From Diplonema japonicum (lineage: Eukaryota; Euglenozoa; Diplonemea; Diplonemida; Diplonemidae), in the NCBI GenBank assembly GCA_964019335.1, contig OZ025755.1:218263-282262 (forward strand): a stretch of 64,000 nucleotides of DNA, written 5' to 3'. The notes beneath the pieces were generated by a model. That model saw only the letters and a program-made list of their open reading frames with translations. It was not told the DNA's origin and searched no databases. Every line of letters starts with the position of its first letter. Positions within the stretch are counted from its first letter, which is position 1. Positions 23,380-33,136 of this stretch are shown here, piece after piece. The position numbers were made by a program, and so were the translations under genes.

Positions 23380-23755
23380 TGAATGGCGGTCCAAAGGGCG
23401 CTTATTGGAGGGAATTTCTTTTTTTTTTTAAAGTGCAATGTTGCCTAAATTTAAAAAAAAAAATCTCTGTCCTCCTAATGGGTTTTAGAGATATGAAGTG
23501 TGGAAATGTGGAAATGTGGACATAAACATAGATGGGGAGGGGGGACCAGCAAAATGCATAGTTGATATGTGGGACGGGCGGTTACAACGATAACTTGGGG
23601 AAAGAAATAAAGAAAAAAAAATAATAATAAAAAAAAAAAAAGACTCTCGCATGTGTGGGGGTGTGTGTTGCCGTTGCTCTGAGAGAATAGCGCAAAAAAA
23701 AAAAAAAATAGTTATTTAGGGCCATTTATTACTATAGTAGTTTAAGATAATAATA
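23157..23755. other. Intergenic spacer before the transposon
   Basis: The spacer holds homopolymers, including an A-tract of 35 near 23341-23375, and moderately complex AT-rich DNA. No gene is recognised. Confidence 0.5.
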
Positions 23756-23759
23756 TTAA

Positions 23760-23772
23760 CCCATAACACTCC
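23760..23772 (+). repeat. Left terminal inverted repeat of piggyBac element
   Basis: CCCATAACACTCC directly follows TTAA. It is the exact reverse complement of 25506-25518. The next two bases differ between the ends, so the perfect repeat is 13 bp, a usual piggyBac length. Confidence 0.95.
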
Positions 23773-24141
23773 AAGGCGCAAATATTTGTCGTTTTGAAAA
23801 ATCGTTTTTTTCTCTAAGTACTTTTTCGTCCCCACGACCCCTGGATCTCCAAGAACGACTATAGTGAGGAGTTATTTTCAACTGCAATTCATGTTGCACT
23901 GCATCACTTTACCTTGTTATCCACCCACCAAGTGGGTCCCAAATCCGAGTGGATAGGCGAAAAAACGCAAAATAACGGGTGTGCAGACTGTGTGCCAAAA
24001 AACGCAAAGGTAAAGCCAAAACAGCTACGGACGAGGTCCAACCTTCATGGGTAAGGGAGTTGGTACCCATAGAGACCATAAAATAGGCCGGTGGGGGGGA
24101 AAAAAGCTGTCCCGTGGTACGCAGAAACCTGACGACGCAAA

Positions 24142-25170
24142 ATGATTATTCCTTCGGTTTTTTTGATAAGAAGTTCACAGACGTCATCCAAGAAGAGACA
24201 AACAAGCATAAGGACGCTGAGATTGATAAGATTTCGACCCAGGACTCCACCGCTTTCTCGGATTGAGCATTATAAGCAAACGTATTGGTCCACAGGACCC
24301 ATGAAAATCCCCCTTTTCAGTAACACGATGCCCAGGAGACGCTACCAGGAAATTAAAAGTAGCCTCCACTTCACTCACACAGAAGAGTCAAACGGTGATG
24401 TGTTGTGGAAGACACGAGGGTTTCTGGACAGAATTGGTAACAAGTGGGCAAAAACAGCAGTGCCAGGAAAATATTTAAGCATTGACGAGACACTCGTACC
24501 GTCACGGGGCAATTGGGGGGGCTTGGGGTCTACTGTCCTCTCAAGCGTAAGAGATATGGCATAAAAATATACTGCCTAAACTGCGTGAGCACGGGTTATC
24601 TTTCGCGTTTTCACATCCACGCCACCAAAATCGAGGGGCACGCACTTGAAGATTTCAGTGTCGTGGAAAAGGTGGTGCTGGGGTTAACGGGGAATTTTCG
24701 GGGAACGACAACACGGTAGTTTGCAATAACTACTTTTCGACTGTGGGTCTGGCCGAAGCCCTGTGAAAAAACTGTGAGGGGGCTTGCATTTCGTTGGAGT
24801 GTTGCGGACTCTTCTGGTGGGCCCTAGAAGTGACAATAGTTAACTGCCTTGCACTTCAAATAAAATATGGTTAGAGTTCAGCCAAAGAGATACAAAACCC
24901 TGGCTGCTTTTAAAGAGCGCTTTCGAGAGAGCCTAAATGATGGGTCCAGCGTTGCAAGAACACCACTCCCGGCACCCAACTAGTGGAGCACACACACCCG
25001 ACACCCCAGATTACACCAAACGTGACCACCAACCACTCAAAGGGGGCAACTCCAGGTTCTGCAGGTTGAAAGGATGACACAAAACGCACAATCTACAAAT
25101 GCTACACCTGTAACCAACACCTCTGTCCAAATAAGTGCTTTTTTCGTACCACTCTTCCATCACCCCAAAA
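24142..25170 (+). pseudogene. piggyBac transposase pseudogene (DDE_Tnp_1_7)
   Basis: The first open block (24142-24530) has the family pattern R-R-x-Y-x-x-I with LHF (about 24336-24372) and reaches YLSIDET, which holds the first catalytic Asp. A frameshift near 24515-24530 moves the reading to another frame, which continues YCPLKRKRYGIKIYCLNC and TGY, exactly the conserved strand region. A further frame change is needed before the second catalytic motif, which reads VVCNNYFS near 24718-24740: the expected Asp is Asn, and a stop follows a few codons later. A Cys-rich zinc-finger end (KCYTCNQHLCPNKCFF, about 25092-25145) is still recognisable. Frameshifts, a stop and a lost catalytic Asp make it inactive. 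Confidence 0.88.
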
Positions 25171-25505
25171 AGGCTTCTTGACGATTTCGAGGCCGATATT
25201 CCACCCGCAAATAGGCACTTCTCTCGGTCTGAGACATCTGAGGGGTCCTGATGCTGCTTTTTTTGTCCCAAGATGCTCAATTTACACCCCCCCGTGCACA
25301 ACCCATTTTGACATGGTCGTTTTTGAGCACCCTACGGCCATTCAACTCTTCATCCCCTTTGTATTTTTATTAATTTTTGAGCTTTTTTTTAATTTTTCCT
25401 GGTCCAAAAAACCCGTTTTACCTGCAAACGGGGGTTAAATGCTGCCATTTTCCCCGTCAAATTATGAAAAGGAGCAAAAAAGGGACCCCTATGTAGATAG
25501 GCCCC

Positions 25506-25518
25506 GGAGTGTTATGGG
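25506..25518 (-). repeat. Right terminal inverted repeat of piggyBac element
   Basis: GGAGTGTTATGGG directly precedes TTAA and mirrors the left end perfectly. Confidence 0.95.
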
Positions 25519-25522
25519 TTAA

Positions 25523-25928
25523 AAAAAAAAACAAGGGCCAAACGCCCACCCAACTCGAGCCAATAGCGAGACCACCCAGCACACACATAAAAAAAAATAC
25601 ACCTTTTTTTTCTCCTCTTTTTGGTTGAATTTTCTTTCGGGAGTGAAATAAAGTAATAAATATAAAAACTTGGGAGGCGTGGAAAAAAAAAAGAAGAGGG
25701 GGGATGTAACTTTTTTTTTTCACCCTCCCCTGCTACCGATGTACAGAACCCTGCAGTGTGCCAGGATCGACTGATGACAATCTTAAAGAAGACGGGCCTT
25801 GCGGCCGTCCTTTCTCCTCCAGAAGAAAAAAAAAAGTAAAGGGGGGGAGGGAAAACAACGTTTTCGGTAACTTTTTTTTTTCAAAATGTAACAGTAAAAT
25901 CATTTTGCCACGATGTTTTTGGCAACCG

Positions 25929-25969
<41 letters not shown>

Positions 25970-26344
25970 CCGAATCAATTAAGTACTTTAATGCGCCAAA
26001 AAAAAAAAAAAAAATCACAGGTTACGCAAAAATAAACGGTGGGAAAACTTTGACATGGAGAAAAAAGTGTTTTTGAAGGGAACCTGCAGTTTGTGACAGG
26101 ATTGCCGAGAAAAAAAAAGGGAAAAAAAGGGTTGCTGTGGAAGAACGTTGGGATTTTAATTCAATTTTTTTTTCCTTTTTTTTTTTTTTTCTTTTTTTTC
26201 CCGGGGTGCTGAATTAATAATATTTCAGTGTGCAGGCTTCACTGTTTTTCAAGAAGAAAAAAAAAATTCAAAAAAATAAAAAAAAACAAAACCATAACAA
26301 AAAAAAATCTTCTCTCCCCCCCCCCCCTCTTTTTCTTCCCTCTT
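25523..26344. other. Spacer with two short repeat fragments
   Basis: A- and T-rich DNA with two tiny pieces of the dispersed repeat found at 27647: about 25738-25800 (ccctgcagtgtgccagga) and 26068-26110 (gaagggaacctgcag...gtgacagga). A T tract of 37 lies at 25931-25967. No gene is seen. Confidence 0.5.
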
Positions 26345-27445
26345 TCAGAAAGTCCCCCGCCCCAACGGGGGAAGAAAAGCAGCCAGTGGTTTCGGTTGTG
26401 GAATCCTTCGCCTCGACTGCACGGTACACCGAACGCCCGTTCTCCGTGAGGGGGGTGAAAGGTAAGGCGACGTGATAGGCTGGCTGTGCAGAGCAGGAAG
26501 CTTTGCCTGTGTGATAAGATTACGATGATGCCTTGCCTCTAAGCTCTTCCATGTATCGACAAGATACATTACCTGCGAGCCTGCTGCCGTTTGACGATAG
26601 TTCCTTCTTGGTCTCGAGAGTCGAGGAGGCGTGGGGTTCTGAGTATAACGAGAAAACAACTTAGGTTCTGATCTCAGCATTGGTTTCATAATCTTATCGA
26701 CCACAATTTTCGTCGACGCAATATGTCGCCTGGCCAGCATCCCGGCACCAACCCGTTGAAGGTACCGGACGCTTTTCACCATTTTACGGCCTTCTTCAAA
26801 CCTTGCTGGTTTTCGCAATGAAACGCTTTGGGCGGATTTCAAGTTTCTACGGAGAATTGTGCTTAGAACTGTTCGCGAAAATTTTTGAATGGTCGCAACA
26901 TGGCGTCTTCGGTGGATCTTGCCGAGAAGTTTTTCTTTGATGTGTTTTTGGATAATGAATGCAGCGTATTCTTCATCTTCTGTTTGTTGTGATTCGAGTG
27001 CCGTGTCTGATACGTGAGTTGCTCTTTTGCGTAGAGAGTCGGCGGCATTGTGTGATCGGACGAATCTTTGCAAGATCCCGACAGCGCGGGTCACCTTTTG
27101 TCCTCTTTTTTTTCGGAAGAAATATTGAAGGATTGTCGCAGCCCGTGCTTCGTACTCGGTTTGGTCTTTTTGCCGTCTTTCCAACCGCATTGTGTTTACC
27201 TTCCTCCAGCCGACCAGGGCTTTCCACGAGCTTTGTATTTTTACAGCGGACCTCCTGCGAAGACCTACCCTCCAGACCCCCCACCACCATTCCGACACCA
27301 CCTTCACCGCCTCCGTGCGTATTGTTGCCCTGTAGTTTTCATCCTTTTCCCTTATCAGGCGTTGTACTAGTGACGTGCATCTTTTTCTTCGCACCAAGCA
27401 TTGGATCTTGATGCAGGCGTCATGTTGTGTGATGAGGGTGGTCAT
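26345..27445 (-). CDS. IQ-motif protein, putative calmodulin-binding (366 aa)
   Basis: A single exon with ATG at 27445, after an A8-T-A leader. The protein is very basic and contains several IQ-like helices of the type IQ-x3-RRKR, including IKIQCLVRRKRC (about 12-23), VKIQSSWKALVGWRK (about 68-82), ILQYFFRKKRGQK (about 103-115) and IIQKHIKEKLLGK. The spacing is irregular. IQ motifs bind apo-calmodulin or EF-hand light chains, so a cytoskeletal or flagellar scaffold role is plausible but inferred. The C-terminal third is Pro/Arg/Ser-rich and looks disordered. No enzymatic domain is recognised. Confidence 0.68.
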   Translation of the reverse strand: MTTLITQHDACIKIQCLVRRKRCTSLVQRLIREKDENYRATIRTEAVKVVSEWWWGVWRVGLRRRSAVKIQSSWKALVGWRKVNTMRLERRQKDQTEYEARAATILQYFFRKKRGQKVTRAVGILQRFVRSHNAADSLRKRATHVSDTALESQQTEDEEYAAFIIQKHIKEKLLGKIHRRRHVATIQKFSRTVLSTILRRNLKSAQSVSLRKPARFEEGRKMVKSVRYLQRVGAGMLARRHIASTKIVVDKIMKPMLRSEPKLFSRYTQNPTPPRLSRPRRNYRQTAAGSQVMYLVDTWKSLEARHHRNLITQAKLPALHSQPITSPYLSPPSRRTGVRCTVQSRRRIPQPKPLAAFLPPLGRGTF

Positions 27446-27646
27446 TATTTTTTTTTTGTTGCCGTGGTTTTTTTTTTTTTTTCCCCTCCCCTCCTATTTT
27501 TTTGTGAGAAATTTATATTTTGAGAAATTGAAGGGGAGGGGGGGATAGAATGAAAAAAAAAAAAAACGGGAGGAAAAATTTTTTTTTGGTATTTTTTTTT
27601 TTTTTTTTTTTTGCGCAGGGTAGGGGACGGGGGGGGAAAAAAAGGG

Positions 27647-28250
27647 TGTCTTTGAAGGGAACCTGCAGTATGTGACAGGATCGCCTAACGACAATCAACA
27701 TCTAGTGTTTGATCCCTTCTGTCGTGGTAGTGCCTTAGGCCCATCGTATCTATTCAGCAGCTTGGGCGTGAAACCAACTAGCGAGTTGTTGAGGATGCAA
27801 TGCGTTCGCATTTGTTCCTCTAGGATCGAGTGGGTGACCTTCGGGGACGCGAAGATCGGACGAGTGGAGTAACCAGTGACGGCATGGCTGTGGAGCCCTA
27901 GGGTGCGTAGTGAGTGTACTGACTTCATAGTTTCTGCCGGAATCAGATGATTCCCCGTCCCTTTTAGATGGATCCTTTCTAAGACGCTGAGAATCCTGCC
28001 GAGCTTTCTCGCCCAGCACGCAATGTGGAGCCTTTCCGTTGCAATGAGGTCGACTGCTAGTTCCGCCTTAGAAACTTGCCCGCCTTTCTCGCCCCATTTT
28101 AGGGCATTCAGCCAGTTGAGGACAAATGGGATTAGGCCTGGGAAGTATTTCTTCTGCAGCCCATGCTCGTGGTACCAGGGGAGAGGCTTCGGGGTTAAGG
28201 GTTCCCCGGTCGGAATGGTCTATTCCAGAAATGCTACGATTTCTTTTTGC
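27647..28250 (-). mobile_element. 5'-truncated retroelement-like repeat, long copy
   Basis: This roughly 600-bp complex segment recurs at 61291-61905 with about 90% similarity and as short pieces at 28321, 26068, 63829 and 25738. All copies share the boundary (tttgaagggaacctgcag on the plus strand) and differ in how far they extend the other way. That is the pattern of minus-strand elements sharing a 3' end and truncated at the 5' end, as in LINEs. On the minus strand one frame stays open from about 28180 to 27695 and contains WARKLGRILSVLERIHLKG and TMKSVHSLRTLGLHSHAVTG. The pattern recalls the C-terminal tail of some LINE ORF2 proteins, but no reverse-transcriptase motif is present here, so the class is inferred. 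Confidence 0.5.
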
Positions 28251-28317
28251 TTTTTTTGTCCCCCCCAGTATTTTTGGTGAAAAAAAAATGTTGTACAGTG
28301 AATGATAATAAAAAAAA

Positions 28318-28500
28318 ATTGTCGTTGAAGGGAGCCCCTGCAGTATGTGACAGGAACACTGCTTAACGACGATTTACCTTATCTCTCTTTTGGTAGTACC
28401 TTCGGCCCCGTTGTGGTATCTGTGGGCGTGAAACCAAACTAGCGATATTTGTTGTTGAGGATGCAATGTGTCCGCAGGCTGCTCCTCTAAGATAGGGAGG
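28318..28500 (-). repeat. Short copy of the same dispersed repeat
   Basis: About 180 bp from the shared boundary, with more divergence (gaagggagcccctgcagtat, gggcgtgaaaccaaactagc, ttgttgaggatgcaatg) than the long copies. It lies just downstream of the PP2C gene. Confidence 0.65.
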
Positions 28501-28558
28501 GGTAAAAAAAAAAAAGTGGAAACTTTTTTTTATTATTTTTTTTTATTATTTTTTTTTT

Positions 28559-30283
28559 TTATTGAATTTTTTTCAAATCGACGAGCGTGCAGGTTTGGTT
28601 GTCTGTCCCGATTGCTTCTTCGTCTATTTCAGGACACAAATTTGTCTCCAACAACGATGTGATCGCGGATGTCGGTGTTGCCTGAGGTCCTTTCAAATGT
28701 GTGACCACATGAGAGCATGCATCCTCATTGTCATACCCATCCCAAACACCATCACAGGCAATAATTATGAACGAATCAGAAGCTGACCTGGCCCTCCGTG
28801 TGACGGTCGGCTGCACGCTGACCGCCTGTTGTGCAGGGGACTTCCCACCGCATTGCTTAAAGTCATAATCGCCAAACGCTCTTGGAACAGAGAGCAGTCC
28901 TTCAATACGGTTGCGAACGACAGAGTACCCAGCAGCGAGAACCCGTTTCACTTCTTCCGGATCATCCAAAGTATGGTCTTCTGACAATGGGACCACTCCC
29001 TGATCGTCTGAGTAAAGAACAGCACGGGAATCTCCTATATTCGCGCAGATTATCTCTGATTCGGTTATTAACACCATACAGCAGGTTGTTCCTACGGACG
29101 AGCATTCCACCGTGAATTTCAATCCGAGCGTTTCGTCAATCTGCACAAAAATGTCCTCCAGTACCTTGTCATCGATGGTACCGTTTGCAGGTAAACGCTG
29201 CAGTAAGATCGTTTCCATGTTGGTGGCGACCCATTGCGCTGTGAATGTTCCCCCGTGCCCGTCGAGGACTGCGAAAACGTGGGTTCCTTTAAGCTTCGCG
29301 GCGTAATGTGCGTCTTCTTGTGTCGATCGCCATCCTTGCATGCAGCCTGTAACAGCTGCCTCTTCGCATAGAATTTCAATGAAGATGTCGCGGACGGGTT
29401 CTTCTAAGAATGTTCCTTTCGTGTCGCACAGAGCCATCAGTATATTGTCCAAGGGGTCTGTGTATTCTGATGTGAACATGCCGCACCTCATGCACATGAA
29501 GGATCTCTCGTAGATGGATATGTCGTAGTTGACCCACAGACCGTGCTTGCTGTCCTTTCTAAAGAGTTCTTCGGCGTGCGGTTTGCACATTGCGATTGAC
29601 GTGTCGTGTAGTGATAGAAACTGTGCCGGCCGGCGGTTGCACGTAACACATTTGTAAAAAAGTTTTTGGAACTGTATTGTCGATGGGTCGGTAGGGTTGA
29701 GGACTTCTTCGGGGATGCCTTCAAGAAGTTCTTTTATAGTGCAGTGGCACCCGTAGTTTTGTTCGTCGTCGCCTTCCAACACCTCTCCTGCGATGTCTGC
29801 AAAATTCTCCTGTTTTATTTTTTCGGGTGTTTTTGTAGATTGCGGTATTTCCCTGTCTAGCACGCTTAGGGAGCTTCCTTTTCTGGATCTCGACGCGCGG
29901 CGTCCGTCTCCTATCGGGGTCAGGCCTTCCCCGAGAAGGACGCTTTGTGCTGGTTTAAGAATTTCGTGTGTGCCGCCTTCATATTTCATTGATTTTTGCG
30001 CCTTCAACATTGTAATGCTGCGGCCTCTCGTTACTTTTCTATCTGCGGTGCTCAACTGCGGTTGTTGTTGTTGTTGTGGTTGTTGTTGTGGTTTTATTTC
30101 GGTAGCGGTGGACTCCATCGGCCTTCCCCTCTCGGTTTCCTCCCTCAGGTACTGCAGCATCTCCACCCTGAAATCTTTCGGCTGCTTTTGAATCAACCTG
30201 TGGACCATCTTGTCAACTATCATGTGCAAGCCGTGCGTCTTCAAGTAGCGCATGTTTTCTACCGAAACCTGTGATTCCGCCAT
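28559..30283 (-). CDS. PP2C protein phosphatase with RIIa-like and zinc modules (574 aa)
   Basis: The ATG is at 30283, preceded by A8. An N-terminal helix pair (about 8-50: ENMRYLKTHGLHMIVDKMVHR and on to LQYLRE) resembles the RIIa/DPY-30 dimerisation-docking fold of PKA regulatory subunits. After a polyQ linker (66-76), Cys/His pairs (C212, C215, C233, H236, C264, C267) suggest a zinc module. Residues about 310-574 are a PPM/PP2C phosphatase with intact metal sites: QGWRSTQEDAHY, VFAVLDGHGGT (Asp341), NIGDSRAVL, SVPRAFGDYDF, IIACDGVWDG (Asp511) and GTDNQTCTLV (Asp561). It should therefore be an active Mg/Mn-dependent Ser/Thr phosphatase, perhaps anchored through the RIIa-like module to a flagellar or AKAP-type scaffold (inference). 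Confidence 0.87.
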   Translation of the reverse strand: MAESQVSVENMRYLKTHGLHMIVDKMVHRLIQKQPKDFRVEMLQYLREETERGRPMESTATEIKPQQQPQQQQQPQLSTADRKVTRGRSITMLKAQKSMKYEGGTHEILKPAQSVLLGEGLTPIGDGRRASRSRKGSSLSVLDREIPQSTKTPEKIKQENFADIAGEVLEGDDEQNYGCHCTIKELLEGIPEEVLNPTDPSTIQFQKLFYKCVTCNRRPAQFLSLHDTSIAMCKPHAEELFRKDSKHGLWVNYDISIYERSFMCMRCGMFTSEYTDPLDNILMALCDTKGTFLEEPVRDIFIEILCEEAAVTGCMQGWRSTQEDAHYAAKLKGTHVFAVLDGHGGTFTAQWVATNMETILLQRLPANGTIDDKVLEDIFVQIDETLGLKFTVECSSVGTTCCMVLITESEIICANIGDSRAVLYSDDQGVVPLSEDHTLDDPEEVKRVLAAGYSVVRNRIEGLLSVPRAFGDYDFKQCGGKSPAQQAVSVQPTVTRRARSASDSFIIIACDGVWDGYDNEDACSHVVTHLKGPQATPTSAITSLLETNLCPEIDEEAIGTDNQTCTLVDLKKIQ

Positions 30284-30885
30284 TTTTTTTTCCCGACCTG
30301 AGGGGTGTTGTTTTCTTTGGAAGAAGGAGGAGGGAAGGGAGAACATAATAGTATCGGGAAAGAAAGCATAGAAGACTGTAAAAAAGAAAAAAATGGGGGA
30401 AGGGAGGGGGGGGGATATCATAATGGTCTTAGATATATATGAGTTCGTCCGGGGGGGGAGAAGGATTTCAGAGATCTGGCAAATATTTCTACAGTTGAAA
30501 GAACGGTTGGGACCCATAACGGTTACGCCATTTATGTCATCTTCCTAAATAATCGGGGGAAATACTTTTTTTTTTTCGAATCCCCACAAAAATGCAGACA
30601 TTTTAATCCGGACGAGCTCATATATTCTTGTATTGTTTTTTTTTTTTTTTTTCTTTTTTTTTTTGTTTTCCAAAAAGAAAGAAATCTGATTTTTTTAATA
30701 AAAAAAACGAAAGAAAAGCAGTGCAAAAAAAAAGGGGGAGACAAAGACTGACCAGGGCATCTAAAAAAAAAAAAAAGAACATGGATTTTTTTTTTGTTTC
30801 AACGTACGGGAGTGGGAAGGGGAGGGGGGGGATTTTGTTTCTCCCCCCCCTTCATACCAATCATATAAAAGGGTAGGGGACGCGG

Positions 30886-30924
<39 letters not shown>

Positions 30925-32054
30925 CTCGTGTATTTTGTTTTGACCCCATAAGTTGATAAAAACAACAAAAAAATGCCAACTGATACCATTTTTCTTTTTT
31001 TTTTTTCTGGCTGTGGTGAGGGATCGCGATTTGACAAATAATAATAATAAGTCTCTTCTTCACTCACCAACATCTTCCTCCCCCCCCCCCCCCCCCGGGG
31101 GGGGTAAGCAGAGAGACGGGAGAAAAATGGAGGAACTCAAAAAAAAGGAATAATTTAGAGTAATTTGCACAAACTACTAGTTGTCTTTGTTCCTCTTAGC
31201 AGATATTCTTTTTTTTTGGTTTTCTTTCTTTTTTTTTTTCCAAACAATATGTAATAAGTTCCACTCCCCTTCTCTTTTTTTTTAACACAAAGAATGGGCT
31301 GGAGAAGTGAGGCTCGAGAAGGGAGGGGGGACATCGAAGACGAGGTGCAACACCAAAGATATAAAAAACGAACCTTGTTTTCTTCTTTCTTTCTTTCTTT
31401 TTTTTTTGTATGTCCCAAAAAAGTGACTTTATTTTATAAAAAAAATATAAAAGAAGAAGGGAAAGAAAAAAGAAGCAAAAAAAAAAAAAAAAAAAACGGC
31501 TCCCACAAAGGAACAGCATTCCGAAAACTTTTGAAAAAAAGATTAAGGGGGGGGGGGGTCGGCCCTCCTAATATATATTCCAACAACACGAATACAAAAA
31601 ATCCTGAGATAAGAAAGCATGCGTGCAAAAACCCTACCCTACTCTTTTCTTTTCTTTTTTAAACACCCCCTTTGTCATTTTCTTCACTCACGTAATGACA
31701 TAGGAGTGCATTAATGAACCCCTCATCCCCCCCGAAGTGCCAATTTTTTTATAGCAATTCTGGTCAAGTACAATGAGCGGCTCAAATGACGAAAGGTTTT
31801 TTTTTTTTTTAAAACCAACACACAATCCTCCCTGAGAACTAAAATCATGCCTCATTTGCTTGTTGTAAATAAATATGCTTTGAAAAAAAAATTTTTTTTG
31901 TGTTGCTCTTTTACAAAAAAAAAAAAAACTGAGCAGTACTTGGTACCAAGTACATAAAAAAAAAAAAGGTTATATGTGTCACGCAACAAAAGGGGAAGAG
32001 TGAAGGGGACAAAAAAAAAAAAAACCACCATCCCATAAGTTCCCCACCCTCCCC
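30284..32054. other. Low-complexity intergenic region
   Basis: The region holds homopolymers, including T32 at 30891-30922, and G- and C-runs (near 31080-31106 C16 next to G8). A complex AT-rich patch lies at 31640-31900. No gene is supported. Confidence 0.55.
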
Positions 32055-32660
32055 TTAGCTCCTGTCATCAACATGAGGATGAGAAGAAACAGGGCTGGAA
32101 GGGGTAGAGGGGTCAGATGAAGGGCTAGGCGCGACTATAGTCGAAAGCAGTTTCTGCCTGTAAGTATCTGGGGAAGACAGCATTTTTGTAGGGCAACACG
32201 CCGGTAGAGGCGATGTAAGAGACCGGGGGCCAAGCAAGGCACAAGGTGAACTGGGGGAAGAGAATCGATAACTATTACTGGATTGCCTGAGGTTGTCAAG
32301 AGTAGCTGGTGACTGAACAGGGTGGATTGCTCTAAAGGCCGAACCATGGTCACCTGGTTTTTCTACAGGAACGGAGCTTGTGTAAGCAGCTTCTTTGTCC
32401 CCAGGGCCTGGTGTTCCTTCGTCTGTTGAATCTCGCGCCCTCTCACGGTGGAGGGTTTTGCAGCACCCTGAACACACCCTTACCTGCTTGCCCCTGCGGA
32501 CCCCTTCTACCGGCACTCTGAACCTTGAGCATTCTTTGCAGAATATGCACCCACAGTACCTGCAGTGGTGCCGTCTTCGAAATAACCCAAATTCCGCGGA
32601 GCAACCTTCACAGCTGCTCACCAAGCCGTCCTTTTTCCATGTTCCAATCGATTTTACCAT
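32055..32660 (-). CDS. FYVE zinc-finger protein (201 aa)
   Basis: ATG at 32660 follows about 24 A. Residues 8-70 are a complete FYVE domain: W8-KKD11 (the WxxD motif), eight zinc Cys (17, 20, 33, 36, 41, 44, 63, 66), the PI3P-binding basic motif RRRHHCRYCG (28-37) and RVCSGC (61-66). FYVE domains bind phosphatidylinositol 3-phosphate on endosomes. The remaining 130 residues are Ser/Pro/Thr-rich, look disordered and hold no second domain. Endosomal trafficking or autophagy is the expected role. It lies close to a NIPA-type transporter on the same strand. Confidence 0.9.
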   Translation of the reverse strand: MVKSIGTWKKDGLVSSCEGCSAEFGLFRRRHHCRYCGCIFCKECSRFRVPVEGVRRGKQVRVCSGCCKTLHRERARDSTDEGTPGPGDKEAAYTSSVPVEKPGDHGSAFRAIHPVQSPATLDNLRQSSNSYRFSSPSSPCALLGPRSLTSPLPACCPTKMLSSPDTYRQKLLSTIVAPSPSSDPSTPSSPVSSHPHVDDRS

Positions 32661-33136
32661 TTTTTTTTTTTTTTTTTTTTTTTTGAGAGGGGCAGAGGAG
32701 GGCAGAGGAGGCTCGCGCTCCCTTCCTTTTTTCCACCTTTTTTTTTTTTTTTTTGGAAAAGAGAGACCGTGGGGAACGGAGGGGAAAAAAAAATATGAAA
32801 TAATAAAAGACAGTTTGGCTTTATTTTTTTTTTTTTCCCGCCGGACAAAAAAAGGAGTCGGTGGTAGGTTTTTTTTTTTTCTTTTTTTTTTTTGTCCACA
32901 TCAGGCAAGAACACCGTTTCAGTAGTTGGAGAGCACTGTATCTCATCCCGTCCGCTTTTAAGTTGGAAAAAAAAAAGTGGTAATTTTTTTTCAAGGGGGG
33001 GGGACCACACTCCTCTGGTATCTCTTTTCTTGGTTCTGTTCTTTTTTTTTTTTTTCCAATTTTTTTATTAATCCAGCGGGGATGAGATGGGGAAGGGGAG
33101 ATGAGAATCTTTTTTTTTATTATTTATTTTTTAAAT
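32661..33136. other. Low-complexity spacer
   Basis: The spacer is made of T runs and purine-rich stretches, with one complex patch around 32900-32960. No gene is seen. Confidence 0.55.

Larger units (their letters stand above)
23756..25522 (+). mobile_element. piggyBac-family DNA transposon, degenerate
   Basis: The element spans 23760-25518 (1,759 bp) and is bounded by a perfect 13-bp terminal inverted repeat: CCCATAACACTCC at 23760-23772 and its reverse complement at 25506-25518. Each end is flanked by TTAA (23756-23759 and 25519-25522), the obligatory piggyBac target-site duplication. Inside on the plus strand lies a broken DDE_Tnp_1_7-type transposase. The element is the only convincing plus-strand coding unit in the window and has fewer homopolymers than its surroundings. 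The intact ends mean it could in principle be moved by an active transposase elsewhere in the genome. Confidence 0.93.

Noticed and set aside
25011-25301. Minus-strand Cys-rich frame
   Set aside because: It is antisense to the zinc-finger end of the plus-strand piggyBac transposase.
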